DNA of 64,000 nt, from NCBI GenBank assembly GCA_025499625.1, contig JAFMVD010000002.1, positions 1 through 64,000 on the forward strand, read 5' to 3'. Shown here in pieces: positions 16,644 through 25,861 of this stretch. Source of the stretch: Carboxylicivirga fragile. GTDB lineage: Bacteria > Bacteroidota > Bacteroidia > Bacteroidales > Marinilabiliaceae. Position 1 is the first letter of the stretch, and each line of letters starts with the position of its first letter. Position numbers and translations under genes: made by a program. The notes beneath the pieces are model-generated. The model did not search any database, was not told the origin of the DNA, and was given only the letters and a program-made list of their open reading frames with translations.

Positions 16644-17013
16644 CAAAGCAAAAATTTTATACGTTGATGACGAAGCCATAAACCTTACGCTATTCGAAAT
16701 TAATTTCAAACAACATTATGATGTTTATACCGCCGAAAATGGTTCTAAAGGCCTGGAAATTCTTAAAGAGAATCCGGACACATTGATTATTGTAAGTGAC
16801 ATGAAAATGCCAGGAATGAACGGTATTGAATTTATTAAAAAAGCCAAAGAACAGTTCCCAAATAAAAAATACTTCATTTTAACTGGTTTTGAAATAAATG
16901 ATGAAATCACGCACGCGATTGAAAGTGGATTAATTATCAAATATTTCAGAAAACCATTCAATATAAAAGATATTCAATCATCTATAGACTCAGCAATTGC
17001 GCAATGCAATTAG
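16636..17013 (+). CDS. Single-domain response regulator (CheY-like receiver)
   Basis: The product is only a receiver domain of about 125 residues. ILYVDDEAIN provides the acidic pocket, IIVSDMKMPGMNG the phosphorylated Asp, FILTGFE the conserved Thr, and KYFRKPF the switch Lys. There is no output domain, so it must act by protein contact or pass phosphate on. It begins inside the kinase gene (eight-base overlap); another ATG at 16630 is possible. The frame is open further upstream, but that part is out of frame with the kinase and not plausible protein. Confidence 0.9.
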   Translation: MNNKAKILYVDDEAINLTLFEINFKQHYDVYTAENGSKGLEILKENPDTLIIVSDMKMPGMNGIEFIKKAKEQFPNKKYFILTGFEINDEITHAIESGLIIKYFRKPFNIKDIQSSIDSAIAQCN

Positions 17014-17027
17014 GTTCCCTTCTATCA

Positions 17028-18611
17028 TTAAGGAAGCAGGTCTTCCAAAGGCTCACCTTCACAAGCATTCGGAAAAGGAATTTCCAAGAAGGAACTGATG
17101 GTTGGAGCTACATCTGCCATCGATACCGGCTTGCGAACATCTTGCCTGTCGACCTTCCAACCGTAAAAAACCAAAGGCAAACGAGCATCGGTCCAATGGC
17201 GATTTACGGTCGAATTATCAGGCAATAATTCGTTCCATCCTGGTTGTAATCTTATTAATATGTCACCCGATCGCTTTGGATGGTAATTCAATTTCAAACT
17301 TTGCATTGCGGCTAAATCAGATGTTGAAGCCATTAATTCAGTAGCTGGCATGGCATAAGCAATACCTTCCACCTGCATCAAGAATTTTGCAGATTGCTCC
17401 AAAATATTTTGAGCGGGTACTTTCGATTGTTCCAACAGTTCATGATTTAAATACACCTGACCATCGTGGTAGGCCTTTACCCATTTTCCCTGTCCATAAA
17501 TTGCCATCAAATACAAATTAAGTAGCGAGGCCGCTTTTTTACCATTAAACAAACCGCTGGATAATTGGCCACGCTGATTTTCTTCGAGTGAGCGAACAGG
17601 TGCACCGATTGCAGAAGTTACAATCAATGTATTTTCCATTCCCACTTCTTCATCCAAAATTCGTATCAAATCAGCAATTTCTTCATCTAGCCTAATTAGC
17701 ATATCCTCGGTTTCTGCCTCAAAAGCAGATGCTGATTTGCGCATAGCTGACCTTGCTGTAAACTGTAAGGTTAAAATATCTGTTACATCATCCGCACCAA
17801 AATCTTCATTTATAACATGTGCAACAGCAAAATCACGAACCAGCTTATTTCCGTATGGTGAGCGCAATACCGCATTGTATGGCGTATCACTTTTATCTTT
17901 TTTCAAGGAATATAAAAAACTATGCCCCTCGGGTAGCTCTTTGCTATAATACTTTAGCTGATGATATTCATTCAAATCAGATTTTGGCCCCCATTGTCGT
18001 TCACAATAAACATCCAGCAAATTCTTACCATTAAAATCTTCGACCCATTCTGGCATTGCTACTACAGCCGTATCAGCATTTAATTGAAAATGCCCAGTAG
18101 CAAAATTCACATTATATAGATAATCCGGCGAATGTCCGCCTGTCCAAATCAAAAAATCTTTATCAAAACCGATAGAGGTCACCTTTGAAGCGCCATTATA
18201 CATCCACTTTAACTCATCAACTAAAGTAGATGCCAACATGTTTTTTGCAGATGGATATGCCGAATCAGTTTCTAAACCATCCGCATGTACCTCTATGGAT
18301 CTCAACCGATCGTACCACTTATCGGAAATGACACCATGCGTTGCAGCATACGAGCCACTATAAAAAGTTGACAAGCTACTTCCTGCATAAACTGATCCCG
18401 CAGGAAAAGATGCATGGCGATAAAACGAGCCACCCGAGATTATTCGATTAAAACCATCGTCCGAAAACTTATCTCGAAAAGCAATTAGCTGATCAGTGCT
18501 CAACTCATCCACCAATATAAAAACCACCAACTTTGGCTTAGGTGAAGCAATGCGTTGCGCATGACTATAAAATGAAGAAACAAACAAGAATACTATCAAT
18601 AATCGCCACAT
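17028..18611 (-). CDS. Secreted alkaline-phosphatase-superfamily protein with degenerate active site
   Basis: The 527-residue product has a signal peptide (residues 1-18, ending SHAQ) and aligns by eye with PafA-type alkaline phosphatases. It shares KPKLVVFILVDE with Asp35, the GSYAATHGVISDKWYD block, LPLVFYGWKV and the C-terminal MADVAPTISSFLEIPFPNA. Several catalytic positions look changed. The nucleophile region, normally T-A-P-G-H, reads AGSSLS; the metal-binding DH of TADHG is SAI in VTSAIGAP; and the late His of THGS is absent near VNRHWTDARLP. I therefore think it is inactive as a phosphatase or has a changed chemistry. It is convergent with the receiver gene (14-base gap). Confidence 0.8.
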   Translation of the reverse strand: MWRLLIVFLFVSSFYSHAQRIASPKPKLVVFILVDELSTDQLIAFRDKFSDDGFNRIISGGSFYRHASFPAGSVYAGSSLSTFYSGSYAATHGVISDKWYDRLRSIEVHADGLETDSAYPSAKNMLASTLVDELKWMYNGASKVTSIGFDKDFLIWTGGHSPDYLYNVNFATGHFQLNADTAVVAMPEWVEDFNGKNLLDVYCERQWGPKSDLNEYHQLKYYSKELPEGHSFLYSLKKDKSDTPYNAVLRSPYGNKLVRDFAVAHVINEDFGADDVTDILTLQFTARSAMRKSASAFEAETEDMLIRLDEEIADLIRILDEEVGMENTLIVTSAIGAPVRSLEENQRGQLSSGLFNGKKAASLLNLYLMAIYGQGKWVKAYHDGQVYLNHELLEQSKVPAQNILEQSAKFLMQVEGIAYAMPATELMASTSDLAAMQSLKLNYHPKRSGDILIRLQPGWNELLPDNSTVNRHWTDARLPLVFYGWKVDRQDVRKPVSMADVAPTISSFLEIPFPNACEGEPLEDLLP

Positions 18612-18655
18612 GGTAAATCAAATTTGCGCCAAATATAATCATACCACAACGGGAA

Positions 18656-18686
18656 TAAAAAAAGGCCACTGAAAAATTCAGCAGCC
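18656..18686 (-). terminator. Intrinsic terminator of the DUF5723 gene
   Basis: On the minus strand GGCTGCTGAA pairs with TTCAGTGGCC around a three-base loop (8 of 10 pairs), followed by a run of about seven T. It lies 22 bases after the stop codon. Confidence 0.75.
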
Positions 18687-18708
18687 TAGCATATCTTTAG
18701 GTGTTTTA

Positions 18709-20073
18709 CTAGTCGAAAATCAAGTTGATACCCAGACGAGCATTTACATACTTAGCCGTTTCCGGTGTCATGAGCGATCCCAGGTTATCAGTCACAAAAT
18801 ATAATTGAACAGGACCACCTCGAAGAGCTAAACCAGCGCCAAAATTAGCGGGTGCATTTTTCCTCAGCGAATAGGTAAATACCGTAGAAAGAGCATTACC
18901 AGGAGTTAAAGCTGCAGCCAAAGTCGTTTCCGGTATCCATTTACCATCTACAATATAACTTTTTGAAACGATACCAGCGTTAAACCAATTTCGATGCTGA
19001 TAATTAGCAGTTAGATTAAAACTACCCATTAATCCAGTCTTATAACTTATCTCTTCTTCGGATACCTTAAAAGAATCCTTAAAGTCATCTGCTAACTGAT
19101 CCCAATAGTCTTCCTCATCATCATTTTCTTCGCCACTAATTTCATCGGAAATATCAACGCCATCAAATTCAAAAACGCCATCGGTATAAAATCGAGTAGT
19201 ACGAGTTTTCCAATTAATATAACCAAGATCGTTAACCGCCGCTCCAATTGTTAAGTTGGTCATCGGCTTCCAGGTTATACCAAGATCAACTCCCCAACCC
19301 CGGTTTTCATTTGTAAATAAATCCCCTCTGTCTATATCATCATCATAACTCAAAGAAGAAACATAGCCCTCATCATCATATTCTATTTTCATTGGCAATG
19401 AGGTAAGGAAAGAAGCATTTGAACGCACTTGCATTGAACCATCATCAAAAGTTTGTACACCCACATCAAAGTATTCTGACTCTACATTAGCTACACCAAA
19501 CAAGTATTTAATGCGTGCACCAATCATGATATTATCAGTAATTGGTCGATTATACCCTATTGCAAATTCGGTGTAGTTCATCCCATTCACATACAAATCA
19601 GACAAACTATGGTTGATGGGTTTATCATTCTCATAATCCCAATTCCCATGTCGTAAATCCATTATTGATCCAGGGTATTGAATTTTAGCTTTTAATTTAT
19701 GATTAATGTCAAAAGATAAATAGCTCTCACCAAGTTCAAAACCAAATCCAATAATTTGAACAGAAGCCTCCGTGGCCAAAAGGTTATTATCCTGTAATGA
19801 ATTGGCCAAATTGTCGATGTTTATGATTGAAGAATCTTGCTGTAAACCTTGACCTTTTGTAATAATTTCAGACCACGAGAACCCCGTATTTTGCCCATTA
19901 ATCTGAACACTACCCAGTGCTGGCAAAGCAAAGTAACTTCCTTTAACTGGTCGAAAAGCAGGGTTTAACTGCATCGATTGCGGCACCCCTCGCAAAAACA
20001 ACATGGCATTATCCTGGGCTTGCATTTCCATGGATGCCAAAAGAAATATTAATAATATATATAGGTATCTCAT
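18709..20073 (-). CDS. DUF5723 family outer-membrane protein
   Basis: The 454-residue product has a signal peptide (residues 1-19, ending MQAQ) and the DUF5723 opening with NAMLFLRGVPQSMQLNPAF. The remainder is beta-strand-rich with GY and AxG turns (AIGYNRPITDNIMIGARIKY, LGITWKPMTNLTIGAAVNDL), like FadL/PorV-type barrels. It ends in RLGINLIFD, an aromatic C-terminus typical of outer-membrane barrels. An acidic insertion rich in Asp and Glu lies near residues 315-340. It follows a lipoprotein gene by 39 bases on the same strand, and the two are probably one operon. The function is unknown. Confidence 0.85.
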   Translation of the reverse strand: MRYLYILLIFLLASMEMQAQDNAMLFLRGVPQSMQLNPAFRPVKGSYFALPALGSVQINGQNTGFSWSEIITKGQGLQQDSSIINIDNLANSLQDNNLLATEASVQIIGFGFELGESYLSFDINHKLKAKIQYPGSIMDLRHGNWDYENDKPINHSLSDLYVNGMNYTEFAIGYNRPITDNIMIGARIKYLFGVANVESEYFDVGVQTFDDGSMQVRSNASFLTSLPMKIEYDDEGYVSSLSYDDDIDRGDLFTNENRGWGVDLGITWKPMTNLTIGAAVNDLGYINWKTRTTRFYTDGVFEFDGVDISDEISGEENDDEEDYWDQLADDFKDSFKVSEEEISYKTGLMGSFNLTANYQHRNWFNAGIVSKSYIVDGKWIPETTLAAALTPGNALSTVFTYSLRKNAPANFGAGLALRGGPVQLYFVTDNLGSLMTPETAKYVNARLGINLIFD

Positions 20074-20112
20074 TTTTGTAAATTCTAATTGATAAGCTTA
20101 AACTTTACTCCA

Positions 20113-21618
20113 CTAATAATTGATTACACCTTTCAATGAAATCTGTATTGCTAATTCATTCTCCTTCAACAACACAACAACTTGCTTATCGGCATAATTT
20201 GTTGTTTGAAGTGTCATTCGCACAAAAAGCTTATCGGCTGTTCTCAATTTCTCAAGCTGCTCATTCGTCAAGCCTATTTCTTCTTTCCCTTCCGTAATTG
20301 ACGAAACGATACCCTCATCGTTAATTCCAGCGGCATTAATAGCTTTAATCTGAATCGTCTCGGTCATTTCATCACCTTCATAAAACTCAATAAAAGCTGT
20401 TGCTTCAAAAGGAAAGCCATTTTGACTATTAATCTGCAATTTTGCCCTTGAAAGATCTTGCAAGAAATCGTTATCATCTAAATCGATCGTATCAACATCG
20501 AAACTAGAATTAATAACAACCTCGATTGGTATTTCAATGACATAGCCCATATAGATGCGGCTCTTTTGATCTAGCTCAACTTCCTCGGTTAGCGTTCCTC
20601 CTGGATTTAGAACCAACTCGCCAGAGTATTCAAAAGTCTCTGGAACGTCATACAAAAAGTCCTTTAGGTTCGAATTATTCTTATCTATGGTTAAAGTATC
20701 AGACTTCACACTTTGAGAAGTAGGACATGCAGGCATACTAATCAAAGGTGTAATTAAATCCATGTATTCATTCTCCGCAAGCTTTCCTTTTATTTTGGTA
20801 TCAATCAAGCCAGAAAAAGGAGTAGAATTATTGGTAAGGATTTTAAATCTCGGATTATCAAACTCCACTCCATCAGGAAAAGTCTCAAAAATATCCATCT
20901 CCAGATTATGCATTCCGTTATCAATGTCTATCCTGCTCTCGGCCATTGAGCCTTTCACATATGAGATAGCGAACTCACTCATTTCAATAGTAATATTACC
21001 AAGCTGATCAGTGAATGTTGTGCCGCTTGTCAGAGGCCTTATACTCAACTCAACTGGCACTTCGTTATTGACTAGATTTATACGCTGATTCTCGATCACA
21101 TTTGTCACTGCGTTTCCATTTCGAACTTCTATTTCAACATCCTGAGTGCCAGATGCTGTTGGGAAACTAATAAGTAAGCGCATCGGTTCAAGCAAATTAG
21201 ACCCATTTACACTTAGTGTATAATTCAAATCAATTGTACTAACCGTAGCATTTGGCAACGATAGAGGTATGCTAGCCGATTGACTTATTTCTGATTGCAT
21301 ATTAAAAACCGCATAAGGAATTGGTATATCAATGGATTGTGATGACAACTTAAAAAAATCATCCAGACCAACATATGCCAATGAATCCGCATCCTGAAAT
21401 AACATAATACGTTCATTTCCTTGCTCATCCTTAAAATACTTTACAAAATCAGTATCTTCCGAGAGAATATCTCCCATTGTAAGTTGTGCCTTTGCCAACG
21501 GTAAGGCAATACCAGATGAAAAATCCATCTCATCCGAAATTCGATCTGTGTCGAACTCATCTCCAATACATCCTGCTAACAAAGGTATCGCTAGCAGATA
21601 TAACCACATTCTTTTCAT
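20113..21618 (-). CDS. Hypothetical secreted lipoprotein (501 residues)
   Basis: The protein begins MKRMWLYLLAIPLLAGCIGD, with a clear lipobox (LAGC) and Cys16 as the likely lipidation site. The body is made of repeated beta-strand segments with many Ile/Val/Thr alternations (SIPLSLPNATVSTIDLNYTL, YMGYVIEIPIEVVINSSF), as expected for Ig-like or beta-sandwich modules. No enzymatic motif is seen. It lies directly upstream of the DUF5723 barrel gene, and I infer that lipoprotein and barrel work together at the outer membrane. I do not recognise the family. Confidence 0.75.
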   Translation of the reverse strand: MKRMWLYLLAIPLLAGCIGDEFDTDRISDEMDFSSGIALPLAKAQLTMGDILSEDTDFVKYFKDEQGNERIMLFQDADSLAYVGLDDFFKLSSQSIDIPIPYAVFNMQSEISQSASIPLSLPNATVSTIDLNYTLSVNGSNLLEPMRLLISFPTASGTQDVEIEVRNGNAVTNVIENQRINLVNNEVPVELSIRPLTSGTTFTDQLGNITIEMSEFAISYVKGSMAESRIDIDNGMHNLEMDIFETFPDGVEFDNPRFKILTNNSTPFSGLIDTKIKGKLAENEYMDLITPLISMPACPTSQSVKSDTLTIDKNNSNLKDFLYDVPETFEYSGELVLNPGGTLTEEVELDQKSRIYMGYVIEIPIEVVINSSFDVDTIDLDDNDFLQDLSRAKLQINSQNGFPFEATAFIEFYEGDEMTETIQIKAINAAGINDEGIVSSITEGKEEIGLTNEQLEKLRTADKLFVRMTLQTTNYADKQVVVLLKENELAIQISLKGVINY

Positions 21619-21815
21619 CCTTGAGTATTTAAAAGGTATATTTCAAACTAAATATCCTCACGGTATTTTCTTATTCCGATTATAAAAACATATTTACCCG
21701 AGCATCTATATTTGAATAACAGGTTTAACGGAGATTATTTTGATTTGTTTCAATATTTGACCTTGACTATTTCTCTAATATTTCTTATCATTCGCATTTA
21801 CTAATTGTAAGAAAT

Positions 21816-22205
21816 ATGGATCTAAAACAAAACATGGTTGCCTGGTTTGAAATACCTGTACAGGACCTAGACAGAGCTACAAGATTTTATGAAGAAGTCT
21901 TTGATATAACACTTTTACCCCAAGACTTGGGACCGGTAAAAATGTCATTTTTTCCGTATAACGATGATTTACCCGGTTCTCCAGGTGGACTTATGTATTA
22001 TCCCGAAGAATATCAGGTATCGAAAGATGGTGTACTCATATATTTCAGCTCTCTGGCCGGCGATTTAAATACTGAGCTATCAAGAGTAGAAAAAGCTGGA
22101 GGTCAGATTTTATCTTCCAAACGCTTGATTAGTGAAGAAATTGGATACATGGCCGTCTTTATTGATTCGGAAGGCAATCGCATTGCCCTATATAACAAGG
22201 CATAA
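21816..22205 (+). CDS. VOC (glyoxalase/bleomycin-resistance fold) family protein
   Basis: At 129 residues this is a single VOC domain made of two beta-alpha-beta-beta-beta repeats. The first opens with WFEIPVQDLDRATRFYEEVF, and the second carries LSRVEKAGGQILSSKRLI and ends with FIDSEGNRIALYNK, the usual closing strand with a metal-ligand-type region. Members include glyoxalases and small-molecule binding proteins; the substrate cannot be told. It is a lone plus-strand gene, divergent from the lipoprotein/DUF5723 operon, and is followed directly by the palindromic element. Confidence 0.88.
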   Translation: MDLKQNMVAWFEIPVQDLDRATRFYEEVFDITLLPQDLGPVKMSFFPYNDDLPGSPGGLMYYPEEYQVSKDGVLIYFSSLAGDLNTELSRVEKAGGQILSSKRLISEEIGYMAVFIDSEGNRIALYNKA

Positions 22206-22408
22206 AAAAAAGAGGCTGTCTCAAAAGTCAAAAAAGAATCTTTGAAACATATAATTTATAACTAGCTTCAATATATGTTACCCCTAAATCCCCTGAAGGG
22301 GACTTAAGCCTCCACTTTAGTGGAGGTTTGGAGGGGTAGAAATAAAGGATAAGTTTTAATTTATAAGTTGTCTAGATTTTAAATTCACTTTTGAGACAGC
22401 CCCTTTTT
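22206..22408. repeat. ~200 bp palindromic element between convergent genes
   Basis: The outer ends are inverted repeats: GGCTGTCTCAAAAGT (22214-22228) matches ACTTTTGAGACAGCC (22387-22401) perfectly, and pairing extends outward through A/T runs with one mismatch. The middle (about 22280-22338) has a nested structure: ACCCCT...AGGGGT encloses the hairpins TCCCCTGAAGGGGA and CCTCCACTTTAGTGGAGG. It sits between the VOC gene and dnaJ, which converge, so it could also act as a terminator in both directions. I regard it as a MITE-like or repeat-derived element; there is no transposase. Confidence 0.7.
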
Positions 22409-22425
22409 AAATATAGTTGATTCAA

Positions 22426-23595
22426 TTATTCAAACATATTACGCATACGGCTGAAAAAACCTTCACCATCTCCATTTGATGGATCAAAGCTTTCAGCTGT
22501 TTGTAGTTTCTCAACCACTTTTCGTTCATCCTTATTTATGTTTTTAGGAATGAACACTTGGATATGCACCAACAAATCTCCACGTCCATAACCATTCACC
22601 TCAGGTAATCCTTTACCGCGAAGACGCAATACTTTTCCTGGCTGAGTTCCAGGATCAATCTTAACTTTTACGCGACCTTCTACCGTTGGAATTTCTACTG
22701 CCTTTCCTAGTATAGCATCTGGCACGCTAACATTCAAGTTATAAATAAGGTTATTACCATCACGAATTAACTCCGGATGTTTCTCTTCTTCGATCAATAC
22801 CAACAAATCACCATTGATACCACCACGTCGCGCAGCATTGCCCTTACCAGAAACCGATAACTGCATTCCCTCTTCAACTCCCGCAGGTATATTTAATGAA
22901 ATAACTTCTTCATCGCGTATTACACCTTCACCAGCACATGGCGCACACTTATTGGTAATAATTTTGCCCTCACCTCCACAAGTTGGACAGGTAGATGCGG
23001 TTTGCATCTGACCCAATATTGTATTTGAGATACGTGTAACCTGGCCTGAACCATGACAAGTAGAACAGTTACTATACGAACTATTATTCTCAGCTCCTGA
23101 TCCACTACACGAGCTACACTCGACGTATTTCTTTACCTTAATTTTCTTTTCTGCACCATTAGCAATTTCGCTTAAGTTAAGTTTTACCTTAACACGAAGA
23201 TTGGAGCCTTTATTGACTCTGCGGCCTCCACGGGATGAACCTCCACCAAAGCCACCGAATCCACTAAAACCGCCAAAGCCACCACCTCCGCCGCCAAATA
23301 TATCTCCGAAATGAGAGAAGATATCATCCATTGACATTCCAGCGCCACCAAAGCCACCACCTGAAGCTCCGCCTACACCAGCATGACCAAACTGATCGTA
23401 ACGCTGACGTTTTTCTGCGTTAGATAGAATCTCATATGCCTCTGCTGCCTCTTTGAATTTCTCCTCTGCGGCTTTATCACCTTGATTTTTATCCGGGTGA
23501 TACTTAATGGCTTTCTTACGATAAGCCTTTTTAATCTCTTCTGCAGAAGCACTTTTTGATACTTCTAATATTTCGTAAAAATCTCTTTTTGACAT
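22426..23595 (-). CDS. dnaJ: Chaperone protein DnaJ
   Basis: DnaJ stimulates DnaK ATPase and delivers unfolded substrates. The 389-residue protein has the full type I layout. The J domain (residues 1-70) contains YHPDKN. A Gly/Phe-rich stretch runs to about residue 125. The zinc-binding domain has four CxxCxGxG-type repeats ([32 protein letters not shown]). Two C-terminal beta domains follow, with the conserved GDLLV segments. It follows grpE by 11 bases on the same strand, so the two form a grpE-dnaJ operon; dnaK is not in the window. Confidence 0.97.
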   Translation of the reverse strand: MSKRDFYEILEVSKSASAEEIKKAYRKKAIKYHPDKNQGDKAAEEKFKEAAEAYEILSNAEKRQRYDQFGHAGVGGASGGGFGGAGMSMDDIFSHFGDIFGGGGGGFGGFSGFGGFGGGSSRGGRRVNKGSNLRVKVKLNLSEIANGAEKKIKVKKYVECSSCSGSGAENNSSYSNCSTCHGSGQVTRISNTILGQMQTASTCPTCGGEGKIITNKCAPCAGEGVIRDEEVISLNIPAGVEEGMQLSVSGKGNAARRGGINGDLLVLIEEEKHPELIRDGNNLIYNLNVSVPDAILGKAVEIPTVEGRVKVKIDPGTQPGKVLRLRGKGLPEVNGYGRGDLLVHIQVFIPKNINKDERKVVEKLQTAESFDPSNGDGEGFFSRMRNMFE

Positions 23596-23606
23596 GTCTT
23601 TGCTGT

Positions 23607-24230
23607 TTACTCACCAACTACAACCTTCGAGAAACGAACAACTTTCTCGTGAAGTGTATAACCTTTTTCGATGCAATCAATAACTTTTCCTTTCAATTCA
23701 TCAGTTGGTGCCGGTATTTTCGTTACCGCCTCGTGAACATCAGTATCAAATGGTTTTTCTTTAGCTTCAATCTCTTTAAGCCCTTGCTGTGTAAGATATT
23801 CGCTAAACTTATTATAGATTAACGCAATACCTTCTTTCAAGGCATCGATATCTTTTGCTTCATCCATGTGCGCTTGGGCTCTATCAAAATCGTCGATCAC
23901 TGGCAACAAGGCTAAGAGCATGCTCTCTCCTGCCGTTTTTGTCAGCTCCATTTTTTCCTTAAGCGTACGACGGCGATAATTGTCAAACTCAGCACTTAGG
24001 CGCAGGTATTTATCATTGAGCTCAGCCAATTTAATATTTTGCTTTTCCTCTTCCGATAATTCAGGTTCCTTTTCTTCTTCTACTTCTTCCTCAACCTGAT
24101 CTTTTACTTCCTCCTGATCCTTCACCTCTTCCTGCTCATCAGCAGCTACTTCATTTTCAAGCAATTCTTTTTCCACCTCTTTGGCCTTTTGCGCTTTGGC
24201 ATCTTGCTTTTTCGATGACTTCTTAACCAT
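23607..24230 (-). CDS. grpE: Nucleotide exchange factor GrpE
   Basis: GrpE releases ADP from DnaK. The 207-residue protein starts with a Lys-rich segment and a highly acidic stretch (residues about 15-65, mostly Glu, Asp, Val and Gln). A coiled coil follows ([20 protein letters not shown]), then the C-terminal beta domain with [15 protein letters not shown] and [19 protein letters not shown]. The last block is diagnostic. The acidic N-terminus is longer than in E. coli but common in this phylum. It is first in the operon with dnaJ. Confidence 0.95.
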   Translation of the reverse strand: MVKKSSKKQDAKAQKAKEVEKELLENEVAADEQEEVKDQEEVKDQVEEEVEEEKEPELSEEEKQNIKLAELNDKYLRLSAEFDNYRRRTLKEKMELTKTAGESMLLALLPVIDDFDRAQAHMDEAKDIDALKEGIALIYNKFSEYLTQQGLKEIEAKEKPFDTDVHEAVTKIPAPTDELKGKVIDCIEKGYTLHEKVVRFSKVVVGE

Positions 24231-24292
24231 TTATATCGTATTTTTTATTATTCCAATTAACACTTCGTTCAGACACATTATTCTGTGCGACG

Positions 24293-24300
24293 CAAAATTA
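24293..24300 (-). promoter_or_regulatory. Candidate promoter -7 box for grpE-dnaJ
   Basis: On the minus strand the bases read TAATTTTG, matching TAnnTTTG. It is about 62 bases before the grpE start. No clear -33 TTTG was found at the expected distance, and no CIRCE-type inverted repeat is seen. Confidence 0.4.
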
Positions 24301-24382
24301 CACAAATATTCTGCCAACTTAAGCTTATTAGTCAAATTGGCAGAGTTTGATAATTCACCTGTCAGGTTTCGGCTATAATGAC

Positions 24383-24417
24383 AAAAGGCAACTCCTTTTT
24401 TCAAAGAAACTGCCTTT
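24383..24417 (-). terminator. Terminator-like hairpin after the TlpA gene pair
   Basis: The arms AAAGGCAACTCCTTT and AAAGAAACTGCCTTT pair at 12 of 15 positions with a short loop. It lies 24 bases after the stop codon of the 24441-24968 gene on the minus strand. Confidence 0.6.
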
Positions 24418-24440
24418 GTATATTTTAAAACTAGTTAAGT

Positions 24441-24968
24441 CTACTTTTTAAGTAACTCCTTTAATTTTGCTTCCAAAGCAGAGCCACGCAAATTTTTTGC
24501 AAGAATTACACCGTCTGAATTAATCAGGAAATTACTTGGAATGCCTCTAACTCCGTATACAACTGCCGGTCTGGTATTCCAAGCCGCAAAATCGCATACA
24601 TGATATGGCCAAGTCAATTTATCTGCTTTAATGGCATCCTCCCAGGCTTTCTGTTTCTTGTCAAGCGATACACTAAATATTGTAAAACCTTCACCGCCTT
24701 CAAAACTCTTATCTTTATAGCTATTAAAAGCCTTAACAACATGAGGGTTTTCATGACGACAAGGTCCACACCAACTCGCCCAAAAATCAATCAAAACTAA
24801 TTTACCCTTAATATCAGACAATGAAATGTTTTCACCATCTTGATTTTTCATTTTAATATCAGGAGCAATCTCACCTACTCTATTGCCTTCTTTAGTCTGC
24901 GCCTGAGCTGACACAATACTAGTCAAAGCAAATAGCATTATAAATAAAGAGCGTACTAATAGTTTCAT
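24441..24968 (-). CDS. TlpA-like thioredoxin-fold protein with intact CxxC
   Basis: The 175-residue protein has a signal peptide (residues 1-24, ending AQAQ) and a TlpA/ResA-type fold. VGEIAPDIKMKNQDG opens the domain, and FWASWCGPCRHENPH carries the redox pair Cys67 and Cys70. The cis-Pro region is GVRGIPSNFLI. Proteins of this group reduce periplasmic disulfides, for example during cytochrome maturation. It lies 12 bases downstream of a paralogue that has lost the cysteines, on the same strand and probably the same message. The physiological substrate is unknown. Confidence 0.88.
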   Translation of the reverse strand: MKLLVRSLFIMLFALTSIVSAQAQTKEGNRVGEIAPDIKMKNQDGENISLSDIKGKLVLIDFWASWCGPCRHENPHVVKAFNSYKDKSFEGGEGFTIFSVSLDKKQKAWEDAIKADKLTWPYHVCDFAAWNTRPAVVYGVRGIPSNFLINSDGVILAKNLRGSALEAKLKELLKK

Positions 24969-24980
24969 AGGCTTATGAGT

Positions 24981-25508
24981 TTAAATTGATGACAGAAAGT
25001 TTAAGGATTTCTCAATTTTAGAATAACCAACATCTTTAGCTAAGATACGGCCATCACCATCAATTAAGATATTAATAGGCTCATCAATGTTATACAATTT
25101 TGACAAGTCACCTTCCATTCCTTTGAAATCACAGATATGTTTAAAGTTCTCCGTTTCATCTTGCTCAATAGCCAGGTTCAATGGCGAACGAAAACGATCT
25201 AAAGAAATACTAAGAACAACTAACTCCTCCCCGTTGTGGAAATGAGTACCGGTATTCTTTTCAAACAATTGATTTAAGTAGAAGTTGTTCATGCGCGATG
25301 GTGCATGGTACGATGCCCAAAAATTGATGATTACCATCTTTCCTTTAAGGTCTTCCAGCTTTAATGGCGTTCCATCAATAAGCTCTGCTTGAATACCGGG
25401 TGCTTCATTGCCAATCTCAAGACCTATCTCAGCCCTTTGATTATCATCCATAAAGGACAAAAAACCGACTCCAATAATGATTGTAGCTAATATTAATTTT
25501 AGCTTCAT
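24981..25508 (-). CDS. TlpA-like protein lacking the redox cysteines
   Basis: This paralogue has the same length (175) and architecture as its neighbour, including an N-terminal hydrophobic segment. The active-site loop reads FWASYHAPSRMN, so the CxxC becomes His68-Ala-Pro-Ser71. NEAPGIQAELIDG and the Pro-containing IDEPINILIDGDGRIL still match the fold. It contains no cysteine in that loop and so cannot do dithiol chemistry there. It could bind a partner, hold a substrate, or assist the adjacent active copy. Its reading frame is intact, which argues against decay to a pseudogene. Confidence 0.82.
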   Translation of the reverse strand: MKLKLILATIIIGVGFLSFMDDNQRAEIGLEIGNEAPGIQAELIDGTPLKLEDLKGKMVIINFWASYHAPSRMNNFYLNQLFEKNTGTHFHNGEELVVLSISLDRFRSPLNLAIEQDETENFKHICDFKGMEGDLSKLYNIDEPINILIDGDGRILAKDVGYSKIEKSLNFLSSI

Positions 25509-25861
25509 ATGAATTTAATTTCGTTTAAAATCGAGGTAAAGTTTCAAAAAAAAAGCTTGCCTTGCTTTAGTTTTAGATGAACATGCAGTATTAAGTGATT
25601 AGCGTATTAAATGATGACACAAAGCTATGCTGTGAAGCAGAAAAAAACAATTCATAAGGACTTGGATATAGTCTTTATATTTTTATATTAGTGTTTGATA
25701 AAAACGCAACAGCCTTACCACTAATTGATTAAGTAAAAATACACGCTTGAAAAAGTGCATTATTTTGCTTAGAAGGATTCTAAACAAGACAATAAGTTAT
25801 ATAATAAAAGTTAAATAACTCACAAAAAAGTTTAATTCTGAGCGGTTAAAAGTCAGATTAT
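25509..25861. other. Gene-free AT-rich interval upstream of the TlpA pair
   Basis: These 353 bases lie between the murA stop side and the start of the TlpA pair, both on the minus strand. I see no ORF with coding character, no strong hairpin and no repeat shared with the rest of the window. The promoter of the TlpA pair is expected in the left part, but no clear TAnnTTTG box stands out. Confidence 0.5.

Noticed and set aside
23200-23400. Glycine-rich repeat-like stretch in dnaJ
   Set aside because: This is the normal Gly/Phe-rich linker of DnaJ.
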